Assembly (NCBI RefSeq): GCF_000499845.2
Contig: NC_023758.2
Span: 4,740,170 to 4,804,169, forward strand
Length of the DNA: 64,000 nucleotides
Direction of reading: 5' to 3'
DNA from: Phaseolus vulgaris
Taxonomy: Eukaryota; Streptophyta; Magnoliopsida; Fabales; Fabaceae
Both the position numbers and the translations under genes were made by a program. The notes beneath the pieces were generated by a model, which made no database searches, had not been told where the DNA came from, and saw only the letters and a program-made list of their open reading frames with translations. Each line of letters opens with the position of its first letter. The stretch's first letter is position 1. This document shows, piece by piece, positions 11,806-24,342 of this stretch.

Positions 11806-13136
11806 TAGCAAACATCAGGCAATATTTCTGAGATCTTAAATCATCCCTATCGACTTGTAGATTATGGGACAATTTCCATAGACGGTTTAGGTGTGTAATT
11901 TATAAGCATGTGCTGCTCTATGCTGCTGAGTTTGTCAATGTATCAAGTTATAATCATCTTCAACATGCCAGGGATGTTAAGCAGAACAGCTGACAGTTTT
12001 ATGAAGCTATCTGGATTCAATCCTCGCTCAGACAGCTTTTGAAAGTGAAATTACCTTGGCTTTGTTACCACTCGAGTACATTGCAATTGAAATGCTCGAG
12101 TTCTCATAAACTATCAACCTTTTTGCTTGTTTTAGACAATCTCTAGTTTGCAAGGTATGTCAATGTCTAGGATTTGTATTTTGGTCTATTTATGTGTACC
12201 CCTGTCAAGTATGTCAAGCTCGTGATTGGGTTGAATTGGAGAGGGAAGTATCTCAGTTTATATGAACACGACCTGGTAAAAAGCCTTTACAATTAGGAAC
12301 AAATTAGCCATTTTAGGAACAAATGGCAACATGATCATTAGTTATGGACATCTGCACTTTCATTTAATGTTATATATTGACATTTTAAATTAGATTGCAG
12401 GTAAAGAAAATCACTCCAAAAGCGTGAAATTTAAATCTCTAACTATAAAAAAATCATTGTTAATTGTAAAATATTGTTTCTCTAACTATTGTGTTTTATA
12501 TTATTTGAGAATTCGGCGAAAGAGGCTTATACCGTTGACTGCTTTGTTTTCAAAGCCATTTTTCATCTTATTTATGCAAATGCCAATCCTAATTCGAATT
12601 ATAGCTAAAATAAATTAATTTCAGTGAGCTTAACCACGGGAGAGAATTAATCATATTCAAATTAGTAGAGGAAGTAGAACTACAATTAAATATTAAATTC
12701 ATTTCATTTCCTTTTCTTTAAACAAATCAAAATTTTAAATAAAAATGTATGACACATGATTTTAAATGAATAAACTCAAAAAGTGCATTAAAATAATAAG
12801 ACATAATTTTAGAATAAGACTGGAAGAAACAAATAAGTATTGTAATTTTATAAATTTGTAAGTACTAGAAAGTGACCCTATAATTTACTATATATATAAA
12901 CCAAATAAATACTTCTAAAGTTTTGAAATATTATTCTCAAACAATTCTCCTTCTCCAATTCTGTCAAACCTAAAAGATTCTCACACATTCATATCAATCA
13001 TCTTGGCGCACTTCAGCCAGTGCACCATAACCTCTATAGTTCTACACTTCTAATTCTAACTTCTAAACTAAAAAAAATACATAAACTAGGAGACATTTGA
13101 AATTGGGCGCAAAAATTAAATTGAAGTTATATGATA
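11806..13136. other. Intergenic region between convergent genes
   Basis: This lies between the 3' ends of the Arg/Ser-rich gene (+) and the radical-SAM gene (-). It contains their 3' UTRs and AT-rich DNA with poly(A)-signal-like motifs. No further gene is supported. Confidence 0.5.
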
Positions 13137-15172
13137 TCAAATAACAAGATCTTCTATGTCTGTCAGGGGTTCTGCACTGGCAAGAGACTTGTCTGGTATG
13201 TTAACCACCAATTGCCCACAAGCACCACTTATGTCTTGACCCATCTGCTTCCTAACTGTTGTTCGAATATTATATGTACCTCTGAGAATTTTCTGAAAAT
13301 TTGAGACCTTCTGCTCACTGGTAGGTTTGAATTGACTCAAGATACCGATAGGGTTGAAAGGTATTAGGTTCACTACCTGTTTCATAATTCAGACCATGTG
13401 GAAAAGGTTAGCATTTAGCATTGCGTAATGGAGCAGAGAATGAAGATCGTGTTTAGGAACTCTTATTCTGAGAAAAAAACACCACTATTCATCAGTGGCT
13501 GCATTTTAGAGCAGAAGGGTGGCATGGGAATAATAGTGGCAGAGCATAAATGTTTGCCAAAAACTTTGAATGGAGAAAGGAACAAGCAATTTTCAAATCT
13601 ATAAATGCTAATTACTCAAAATTCAGAAATATTGAGTGCTTACCACTTGAAATGTCTCTAATAGTTTTCCCAATTGGTGGGCATGCTGCTCTTCGTCATT
13701 CACCCCGTCAAGCATTATGTATTCAATCAGTATTTTCTGCAGACTGTGGTCAAGGATAAACTATTAAAAGCATCCAAAATCACTAAAATTGTTCACAAAA
13801 GTTTACATGATAATACCCACTATTAATATGAATGATCAGTAATCACCTTTTTCTTTGATATTCTTGCAGTGAATTCATAAGTTTTTCCAAAGGGAAAGCA
13901 CGAGCAGCAGGCATTATCTGACAACGGATGTCTTGGGCTGGTGCATGCAGTGAGACTGCCAAGTTCAAACCAGGCAGGTCATTATGAAGCTTGTTGATAG
14001 CATGAATGATACCAACCTATTAAAGATGCAAGCATACCCTTCATAAGCCAGAAATTTCCAGTAATCAACAATGTTTTGTATAAGAAATCACTTAACACCA
14101 CAACAGACAATACATAGTGCCCTTAACAGAGACTAATACCCACAGAAAAAGGTGTAAATTGTGTTAGTTTTACAGTTGTAAAGTTTCGGGCATGAAATAC
14201 AAGACCCGCCTAATAATGGAATCAAACCAACCAGGTTACACAGGAAGTGATTTCAGAAGAACAAGAAGAAAATAATGCAATTGCATTGTGCATGCATATT
14301 TTACCGTTGATACGGTAATCCTTTTCAAGGACAATTGAAACGGCAATCCAGTCATGATGCGAACCGCTTCTACCACAGCAGAATAGTTGTTGAGAGGCTC
14401 TCCCATTCCCTGTTATAACAAAACATTAGATTAATTTGCAAACAAGAAAACCACAGTTCGTGCAGAAATAGAGGCTAAAATAATTACCATGAAGACAACA
14501 TTACGGATTTGTGAAAAAGCAGAAGCATGGACGAGCTGTTCCACAATTTCCCCAGAGGATAGGTTATTTTTGAATCCCATGGATCCAGTGGCACAGAATT
14601 TGCAACCCATTTTGCATCCTACCTGCACAAAAGAAAAGCATTAGCAGAAGAAAAGAGGAAGAAATGTAAACGAATTGCAAATTTGCAACGTAACCTAACC
14701 TGCGATGAAATACACAAAGTTGCTCGTAGCCCACCGGGACGCGGTTTGCCAGCGTATATGCCCAAACGAGTATCATATCTCATTATCACAGCCTCCACGA
14801 ATGCTCCATTCTGCAAAACAAAAATTTAAATCGATTCAGAATGAGTTGCAATTGTTTGAAAAAATGCTTGAAAGAATTGATGAGGACCTTGAGCTTGATG
14901 AGAAGCTTGGAGGTGAGGTTGTCGGAAGAGTGGAAAACAGAGTGAAGAGAAGAAGAGAGAGGGTTTGTTCCTCCGAAGTTGGAACGAAGGACAGCGTATG
15001 CTGAAGAAGGTAACGACGGCACTTGCTTCTCCCAATTCCATTCTTCCCTTTCTCCCTTCGCATTATTCCCAATTACATGCTTCCATATTATTCCGACGAA
15101 TTTTCCGTCGATTCCCCTTTTCTCGAATTCCCTTCTCAGCTCGCCGCCGTCAAACACCGATCGGATTCCCAT
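13137..15172 (-). CDS. RlmN-type radical SAM rRNA methyltransferase
   Basis: Seven exons on the minus strand, in transcript order: 15172-14888, 14810-14700, 14622-14488, 14409-14305, 14016-13847, 13743-13644 and 13376-13137, giving 381 residues. The family uses S-adenosylmethionine and a [4Fe-4S] cluster to methylate C2 of an adenine in rRNA (and in tRNA for some members). The cluster motif [10 protein letters not shown] places cysteines at ~135, 139 and 142. The conserved GMGEPLNN is at ~178-185. The two cysteines of the methyl-transfer mechanism match C128 (in ATLCISSQ) and C355 (in [10 protein letters not shown]). The ATG at 15172 starts [16 protein letters not shown]; an in-frame TTG a few codons upstream is not needed. 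There is no obvious long transit peptide, so compartment is uncertain. The catalytic set is complete. The satellite array begins about 630 bp upstream of this start codon. Confidence 0.93.
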
Positions 15173-15802
15173 TCTCCTCCCTCTCAATCTTCACTCTCCT
15201 CCCTTTTCTTTTATTCAATCCTCAACAGATATTTTACTATTAAACAAACCCTTTATTTTAATTCTTAGGTACTAAAACTCAAGATTTTGTATATAATTTG
15301 TTTACTTAATTATATTTTAACTATATCATAAATTAACATTTCTGTTTCATTAATTTTCTAAAAAAAATATCTAAATATATTTTTTAGTTTGATTTTATGG
15401 TTAATGAGATAAAGTAAACATTATTAATGTGGAATTTTGTCGTAGTTATGAGTCAATTTGTTTTTTCTTTCAAGAATTGAATTGATTAAAAATTATAAAA
15501 AAAAACGAGTTGATTAACAAGATGATAACAGAACCTTCATCTCATTTTGTTCATGACAATATGAGATAATAGTGTTTATAATAAATATAATAACACTTAA
15601 TAAATGAAATTTTTATTAAAAATTTAATTAAAATTAAAGATACTCAAGTTTATAAGGTATGTAGAATTATGAGATATGTACAAAATAATTAAGATCATTT
15701 GAACATGTTAATTTGTTTTTATTTTTTAGAAATGTGAAATGAGAAGAAGTACAAGCATGTTATATTTAGGGTATTCACAATGAATAATTTTGATTTATAT
15801 TA
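15173..15802. other. Promoter side of the radical-SAM gene and left flank of the satellite
   Basis: AT-rich DNA without a supported gene. A 34-bp stretch at 15599-15632 (TAATAAATGAAATTTTTATT...) reappears inside the first satellite unit at 15989-16026. Confidence 0.5.
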
Positions 15803-18800
15803 AGGAAAACACTTCTAAGTCTGGATCTTACTACGTCCTATTCTCTGGGTCTTTTGGTCTGAAAATTTTACCAGACATTCGTAATTGTATGTATTGAAAT
15901 TTGAATGAGATTTGAGTCCCAGATACGTTCCACAAGATTTTGAATAAATTTTTTATAACTGCAAGAGTTGAAAGGAAGGTTTGTTTTTTAATAAAATGAA
16001 ATTTTTTATTAAAAATTTAATTAATTTTGGGTGAGATTTGAGCCCTAGATTCGTCCCACAAGATTTTCAATAAATTTTTTATTCATCACTGCCATGGTTG
16101 AAAGAAATGTTCGTTTTTGTGTGAAACTGTTTAATTTTTTCCTAGATGAATACTCATTCGTTTGACGTGAGATTTTTCACGTTTTGTCCCAAATTCAATC
16201 CAAATTCATACGTGGAATTTCAGGAAAAAATTATTTCGGGTCAATTTTTCTGAAGTTTTGTGAAAAACCAAGGCTATCCTCTAGAAAAATTTGTGAAATT
16301 TAGCCATACTTTCTGCAATTTCTTTTCTGGGTCCATATTGCGTTGAAAATTTAAAAAAACAATTTCATATGTTGTTTGCACCCTTCTAAGGAGGCACGTC
16401 CAAAAAAACATCAGAAAAATGAGTTATAGGGAAGAAAACTAGGACATATTGTTTTCGGAAAACAGGTTTTGTTCACTCTCGGTCTGGGTCTGACTACGCC
16501 CTATTCCTTAGGTCTTTTGGTCTGAAAATTTTACCAGACATTCATCATTGTGTCTATTGAGTTTTGGGTGAGATTTGAGCCTGAGATTCGTCGAACAAGA
16601 TTTTCAATAAATTTTTTAATCATCACTGCCAAGGTTGAAAGGAATGTTCGTTTTTGTGTGAAACATTTTGATTTTTTTTCTAGGTGAATACTCATCCGTT
16701 TGACGTGAAACTTATCGCGTTTTGTCCCAAATTCAGTCCAGATTCTTACGTGGAATTTCAGGAAAAAATTATTTCGGGTCAATTTTTCTGAAATTTTGTG
16801 AAAAACCAAGGCTATCTCGTCTAGAAAAATTTGTGAAATTTCGCCCTACTTTCTGCAAATTTTTTTGTTCCATATTGCGTTGAAAATTTACGAAAGTACT
16901 TTCATATGTTGTTTGCACCCTTCTAAGGAGGCACGTCCAAAAAAAATCACAAAAATGAGTTATAGGGAAGAAAACTAGGACATATTGTTTTCGGAAAACA
17001 GGTTTTGTTCACTCTCGATCTGGGTCTGACTACGCCCTATTCCTTGGGTCTTTTGTCTGAAAATTTTACTAGACATTCGTCATTGTGTCTATTGAGTTTT
17101 GGGTGAGATTTGAGCCCCAGATTCGTCCCACAAGATTTTCAATAAATTGTGTATTCATCACTGTCAGGGTTGAAAGAAAGGTTTGTTTTTGTGTGAAACT
17201 GTTTGATTTTTTTCCTAGGTGAATACTCATCCGTTTGACGTGAAATTTATTGCGTTTTGTCCCAAATTATGTGCAGATTCTTATGTGGAATTTCAAGAAA
17301 AAAATTATTTCGGGTCAACTTTTCTGAAATTTTGTGAAAAAACAAGGCTATCTCTAGAAAAATTTGTGAAATTTCACCCTACTCTCTGCAATTTTTTTTC
17401 TGGGTCCATATTGCGTTGAAAATTTACAAAAGTACTTTCATATGTTGTTTGCACCCTTCTAAGGAGGCACGTCCAAAAAAAATCACAAAAATGAGTTATA
17501 AGGAAGAAAACTAGGACATATTGTTTTCAGAAAAAAGGGTTTGTTCACTCTTGGTCTAGGTCTGACTACGTCCTATTCCTTGGGTCTTTTGGTTTGAAAA
17601 TTTTACCAGAAATTCGTCATTGTGTCTATTGAATTTTGGGTGAGATTTGAGCCCCAGATTCGTCCCACAAGATTTTCAATAAATTTTTTATTCATCACTG
17701 CCAGGGTTGAAAGGAAGGTTCGTTTTTGTGTGAAAGTGTTTAATTTTTTTCCTAGGTGAATACTCATCCGTTTGACGTGAAATTTATCGCGTTTTGTCCC
17801 AAATTCAGTCCAGATTCATACGTGGAATTTCAGGAAAAAATTATTTCGAGTCAATTTTATTGAAATTTTGTGAAAAACCAAGGCTTATCCTCCAGAAAAA
17901 TTTGTGAAATTTCGCCATACTTTCTGCAAATTTTTTTTCTGGGTCCATATTGGGTTGAAAATTTACAAAAGTACTTTCATATGTTGTTTGCACCCTTCTA
18001 AGGAGGCATGTCCAAAAAAAATCAAAAAAATGAGTTATAGGGAAGTAAACTAGGACATATTGTTTTCGGAAAACAGGTTTTGTTCACTCTCGGTCTGGGT
18101 CACACTACGCCATATTCCTTGGGTCTCTTGGTCTGAAAGTTTTACCAGGCATTCATCATTGTGTCTATTGAGTTTTGGGTGAGATTTGAGCCCCAGATTC
18201 GTCCCACAAGATTTTCAATAAATTTTTTAATCATCACTGCCAGGGTTGAAAGGAAGGTTCGTTTATGTGTGAAACCATTTGATTTTTTTTCCTACGTGAA
18301 TACTCATCCGTTTGACGTGAAATTTATCGCGTTTTTTCCCAAATTCAGTTTAGATTCTTACGTGGAATTTCAGGTGAATTTTTTTGAAATTTTGTGAAAA
18401 CTCAAGGCTATCCTCTAGAAAAATTTATGAAATTTCGCCCTACTTTCTGCAAAAAAAATTTTGGGACCATATTGTGTTGAAAATTTACAAAAGTACTTTC
18501 ATATGTTGTTTGCACCCTTCTAAGGAGGCACGTCCAAAAAATATCACAAAAATGAGTTGTAGGGAAGGAAACTAGGACATATTGTTTTCGGAAAACAAGT
18601 TTTGTTCACTCTCGGTCTAAGTTTGACTACGCCCTATTCCTTGGCTCTTCTGGTCTGAAAATTTTACCAGACATTCGTCATTGTGTCTATTGAGTTTAGG
18701 GTGAGATTTGTGCCCTAGATTCGTGCCACAAGATTTTGAATAAATTTTTTATTCATTAATGTCAGGGTTGAAAGGAAGGTTCGTTTTTGTGTGAAACTTT

Positions 18801-21800
18801 TTGATTTTTTTCCTAGGTGAATACTCATCCGTTTGACGTGAAATTTATCGCGTTTTTTCCAAAATTCAGTCCATATTCTTACGTGGAATTTCAGGAAAAA
18901 ATTATTTCAGGTCAATTTTTCTGAAATTTTATGAAAAACCAAGGCTATCCTCTAGAAAAATTTATGAAATTTCGCTCTACTTTTTGCAAATTCTTTTCTC
19001 GGTCCATATTGCGTTGAAAATTTACATAAGTACTTTCATATGTTGTTTGCACCCTTCTAAGGAGGTACGTCCAAAAAAAATCACAAAAATGAGTTATAGG
19101 GAAGAAAACAAGGACATATTGTTTTCGGAAAACAGGTTTTGTTCACTCTCGGTCTAGATCTGACTACGCCCTATTCCTTGGGTCTTTTGGTCTGAAAATT
19201 TTACCAGACATTCGTTATTGTGTCTATTGAGTTTTTGGTGAGATTTTCAATAAATTTTTTATTCATCACTGCTAGGGTTGAAAGGAAGGTTCGTTTTTAT
19301 GTGAAACTGTTTTATTTTTTCCTAGGTGAATACTCATCCGTTTGACATGAAATTTATCGCGTTTTGTCCCAAATTCATTCCAGATTCTTACGTGAAATTT
19401 AAGGAAAAAATTATTTCGCGTCAATTTTTCTGAAATTTTCTGAAAAACCAAGGATTCAAAAATTTGTGAAATTTTGCCCTACTTTTTGCAATTTTTTTCC
19501 TGGGTCCATATTGCGTTGAAAATTTGAATAAGTATTTTCATATGTTGTTTGCACCCTTCTAAAGAGGCACGTCCAAAAAAATCACAAAAATTAGTTATAG
19601 AGAAGAAAAGTAGGACATATTGTTTTCGGAAAACAGATTTTGTTCACTCTCGGTCTGGGTCTGACTACGCCCTATTCCTTGGGTCTTTTGGTCTGAAAAT
19701 TTTACCAGACATTCGTCATTGTATCTATTAAGTTTTGGGTGATTTTTGAGCCCCATAATCGTCCCACAAGATTTTCAATAAATTTTGTATTCATCACTGC
19801 CAGGGTTGAAAGGAAGGTTTGTTTTTGTATGAAATTGTTTGATTCTTTTCCTAGGTGAATACTCAGCCGTTTGACATGAAATTTATCGCGTTTTGTCCCA
19901 AATTCAGTCCAGATTCTTACGTAGAATTTCAGAAAAAAAATATTTCGGGTCAATTTTTCTGAAATTTTGTGAAAAACCAAGGCTATTGCTAGAAAAATTT
20001 GTGAAATTTCGCCCTAGTTTTTGCAAATTTTTTTTGGGTCCATATTGCGTTAATAATTTACAAAAGTGCTTTCATATGTTGTTCGCACCCTTCTAAGGAG
20101 GCACATCCAAAAAAATCACAAAAATGAGTTATAGGGAAGAAAACAAGGACATATTGTTTTCGGAAAACAAGTTTTGTTCACTCTCGGTCTGGGTCTGACT
20201 ACGCCCTATTCCTTGGCTCTTCTGGTCTGAAAATTTTACTTGAAATTCGTCATTGTGTCTATTAAGTTTAGGGTGAGATTTGTGCTCTAGATTCGTCCCA
20301 CAATATTTTGAATAAATTTTTTATTCATTAATGCTAGGGTTTAAAGGAAAATTCGTTTTTGTATGAAACATTTTGTTTTTATTCCTAGGTGAATACACAT
20401 CGGTTTGACGTGAAATTTATCGCGTTTTTTCCCAAAATCAGTCCAGATTCTTACGTGGAATTTCAGGAAAAAATTATTTAAGGTCAATTTTTCTGAAATT
20501 TTGTGAAATGTATTTTAGATGTACTTTCATATAAACTTTCATATGTTTTATGCACCCTTCTAAGGAGACACGTCCAAAAAAAATCACGAAAATGAGTTAT
20601 AGGGAAGAAAACTAGGACATATTGTTTTCGGAAAATAGGTTTTGTTCACTCTCGGTCTAGGGCTGACTACTTCCTGTTCCTCGGGTCTTTTTGTCTGAAA
20701 AATTTACCAGACATTCGTCATTGCTTCTATTAATTTTGGGTGAGATTTAAGCCCCAGATTCGTCCCACAAAATTTTCAATAAATTTTTTATTCATCACTG
20801 CCAGGGTTGAAAGGAAGGTTCGTTTTTGTGTGAAACTATTTGATTTTTTTCCTAGGTGAATACTCATCCGTTTGACGTGAAATGTATCGCGTTTTGTCCC
20901 AAATTCAATCCAGATTCTTACGTGCAATTTCAAGAAAAAAAAAATTCCTGACAGTTTTTCTAAAACATTGTGAAAAACCAAGGCTATCCTCTAGAAAAAT
21001 TTATGAAATTTCGCCATACTTTCTGCAATTTTTTTTTGGGTCCATATTGGGTTGAAAATTTCCAAAAAAAATTACAACAGTACTTTCATATGTTATTTGC
21101 ACCCTTCTAAGGAGGCACGTCCAAAAAAGTCACAAGAATGAGTTATAGGGAAGAAAATTAGGACATATTGTTTTCGGAACACAAGTTTTGTTCACTCTCG
21201 GTTTGGGTCTGACTACACCATATTCCTTGGGTCTTTCGGTCTGAAAATTTTACCAGACATTCGTCATTGTGTCTATTGAGTTTTGGGTGAGATTTGAGCC
21301 TCAGATTTGTCCCACAAGATTTTCAATAAATTTTTTATTCATCACTGCCAAGGTTGAAAGGAAGATTCGTTTTTGTGTGAAAATGTTTGATTTTTTTCCT
21401 AGCTGAATACTCATCCGTTCCAGATTCTTACGAGGAATTTTAAGAAAAAATTATTTCGGGTCAATTTTTCTGAAATTTTGTGAAAAACCAAGCTCTAGAA
21501 AAATTTGTGAAATTTCGCCCTACTTTTTGCAATTTTTTTCTAGGTACATATTGCGTTGAAAATTTACAACAGTACTTTCATATGTTGTTTCTACCCTTCT
21601 AAGGAGGTACGTCCAAAAATAATAACAAAAATGAGTTATAGGGAAGAAAACTAGGACATATTGTTTTCGGAATACAAGTTTTGTTCACTCTCGGTCTGGG
21701 TCTTACTACGTCCTATTTCTGAGGTCTTCTGGTCTGAAAATTTTACCAGACATTCGTGATTGTGTCTATGGAGTTTTGGGTGAGATTTGAGCCCCAGATT

Positions 21801-24342
21801 CGTCCCACAAAATTTTCAATACATTTTTTATTCATCACTCTAAGAGTTGAATGGAATGTTCGTTTTTGTGTGAAACTGTTTCATTTTTTTACTAGGTAAA
21901 TACTCATCCGTTTGACTTGAAATATATGGCGTTTTGTCCCAAATTTAGTCCAAATTCTTATGTGGAATTTCAGGAAAAAATTATTTCGGGTCACTTTTTC
22001 TGAAATTTTGTAAAAAACCAAGTCTATCTCTAGAAAAATTTGTGAAATTTCGCCCTACTTTCTGCAATTTTTTTCTAGGTCCATATTGCGTTTAGAATTT
22101 ACAAAAGTACTTTCATATGTTGTTTGCACCCTTCTAAGGAGGCACGTCCAAAAAAATCACAAAAATGAGTTATAGGGAAGAAAACTAGGACATATTGTTT
22201 TCGGAAAACAGGTTTTGTTCACTCTCGGTCTGGGTCTGACTACGCCCTATTCCTTGGGTCTTCTGGTTTGAAAATTTTACCAGACATTCGTCATCGTGTC
22301 TATTGTGTTTTGGGTGAGATTTGATCCCCAGATTCGTGCCACACGATTTTCAATAAATTTTTTATTCATCACTGCCAAGGTTGAAAGGAAGGTTCGTTTT
22401 TTTGTGGAAGTGTTTGATTTTTTTCCTAGGTGAATACTCATCCGTTTGACGTGAAATTTATCGCGTTTTGTCCCAAATTCAGTCCAGATTCTTACGTGGA
22501 ATTTCAAGAAAAAATTATTTCGGGTCAATTTTTCTAAAATTTTGTGAAAAACCAAGGCTATCTTCTAGAAAAATTTGTGAAATTTCGCCCTACTTTTTGC
22601 AATTTTTTTCTAGGTACATATTGCGTTGAAAATTTACAACAGTACTTTCATATGTTGTTTCTACCCTTCTAAGGAGGTATGTCCAAAAATAATAACAAAA
22701 ATGAGTTATAGGGAAGAAAACTAGGACATATTGTTTTCGGAATACAAGTTTTGTTCACTCTCGGTCTGGGTCTTACTACGTCCTATTTCTGAGGTCTTCT
22801 GGTCTGAAAATTTTACCAGACATTCGTGATTGTGTCTATGGAGTTTTGGGTGAGATTTGAGCCCCAGATTCGTCCCACAAAATTTTCAATACATTTTTTA
22901 TTCATCACTCTAAGAGTTGAATGGAATGTTCGTTTTTGTGTGAAACTGTTTGATTTTTTTACTAGGTAAATACTCATCCGTTTGACTTGAAATATATGGC
23001 GTTTTGTCCCAAATTTAGTCCAAATTCTTATGTGGAATTTCAGGAAAAAATTATTTCGGGTCACTTTTTCTGAAATTTTGTAAAAAACCAAGTCTATCTC
23101 TAGAAAAATTTGTGAAATTTCGCCATACTTTCTGCAATTTTTTTCTAGGTCCATATTGCGTTTAGAATTTACAAAAGTACTTTCATATGTTGTTTGCACC
23201 CTTCTAAGGAGGCACGTCCAAAAAAATCACAAAAATGAGTTATAGGGAAGAAAACTAGGATATATTGTTTTCGGAAAACAGGTTTTGTTCACTCTCGGTC
23301 TGGGTCTGACTACGCCCTATTCCTTGGGTCTTCTGGTTTGAAAATTTTACCAGACATTCGTCATCGTGTCTATTGTGTTTTGGGTGAGATTTGATCCCCA
23401 GATTCGTGCCACACGATTTTCAATAAATTTTTTATTCATCACTGCCAAGGTTGAAAGGAAGGTTCGTTTTTTTGTGGAAGTGTTTGATTTTTTTCCTAGG
23501 TGAATACTCATCCGTTTGACGTGAAATTTATCGCGTTTTGTCCCAAATTCAGTCCAGATTCTTACGTGGAATTTCAAGAAAAAATTATTTTGGGTCAATT
23601 TTTCTAAAATTTTGTGAAAAACCAAGGCTATCCTCTAGAAAAATTTGTGAAATTTCACCCTACTTTCTACAATTTTTTTCTAGGTCCATATTGCATTGAA
23701 AATTTACAAAAGTACTTTCATGTGTTATTTGCACCCTTTTAAGGAGGCACGTCCAAAAAAAATCACAAAAATGAGTTATAAGGAAGAAAACTAGGACATA
23801 TTGTTTTCGGAAAACATGTTTTGTTCACTCTCGGTCTGGGTCCGACTACTCTCTATTTCTGGGGTCTTCTGGTCTGAAAATTTTACTAAACATTCTTCAT
23901 TGTGTCTATTGAGTTTTGGGTGAGATTTGAGCCCCAGATTCGTGCCACAAGATTTTCAATAAAAAATTTATTCATCACTGTCAGGGTTGAAAGGAAGGTT
24001 CGTTTTTGTGTGAAATTGTTTGATTTTTTTCCTTGGTGAATACTCATCCGTTTGATGTGAAATTTATCGCGTTTTGTCCCAAATTTAGTCCAGATTCTTA
24101 TGTGGAATTTCAGGAAAAAATTATTTCGGGTCAATTTTTATGAAATTTTGTGAAAACCCAAGGCTGTCCTCTAGAAAAATTTGTGAAATTTCGTCCTACT
24201 TTCTGATTTTTTTTCTTAGTCCATATTGCGTTGAAAATTTTCAAAAAAAATTACAAAAGTACTTTCATATGTTGTTTGCACCCTGCTAAGGAGGTACGTC
24301 CTAAAAAAATTCACAAAAAGAGATATATGAAAGAAAACTAAC
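15803..24342. repeat. Satellite DNA array, ~535-bp unit, about 16 copies
   Basis: A long head-to-tail tandem array. Using the landmark CTACGCC (after GGTCTGGGTCTGA), copies are anchored at 15831, 16494, 17030, 17566, 18105, 18628, 19164, 19665, 20199, 20668, 21214, 21706, 22240, 22776, 23310 and 23846. Most spacings are 534-539 bp; others (469, 492, 501, 523) reflect internal deletions, and the first unit is expanded to 663. Conserved blocks include GCACCCTTCTAAGGAGGCAC and GAATACTCATCCGTTTGACG. No gene is supported inside it; the recurring ~92-codon minus-strand open frame is discussed separately. The period is close to that reported for khipu, a common bean subtelomeric satellite, but identity is not shown here. 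Flanks are ordinary genes, so the array is interstitial within this window. Confidence 0.95.
21520..23660. repeat. Recent duplication of a two-unit satellite block (1,070 bp)
   Basis: Within the array, the block starting near 21520 is repeated about 1,070 bp downstream with very few differences. Both copies carry the same private variants: ACAATAATAACAAAAATG-type and TCTTACTACGTCCTATTTCT changes in one unit (21706 and 22776), and TCGTCATCGTGTCTATTGTG in the other (22240 and 23310). Neighbouring units lack them. This is a two-unit higher-order repeat made by a recent unequal exchange or duplication. Edges are approximate. Confidence 0.85.

Noticed and set aside
14705..15275. Several overlapping plus-strand frames opposite the RlmN-like first exons
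   Set aside because: They are antisense shadows of the minus-strand coding exons, which carry the conserved radical-SAM sequence.
15803..24342. CRISPR-like regular repetition
   Set aside because: Units are ~535 bp with no short-repeat/unique-spacer pattern, and the surrounding genes are plant nuclear genes with introns. It is satellite DNA.
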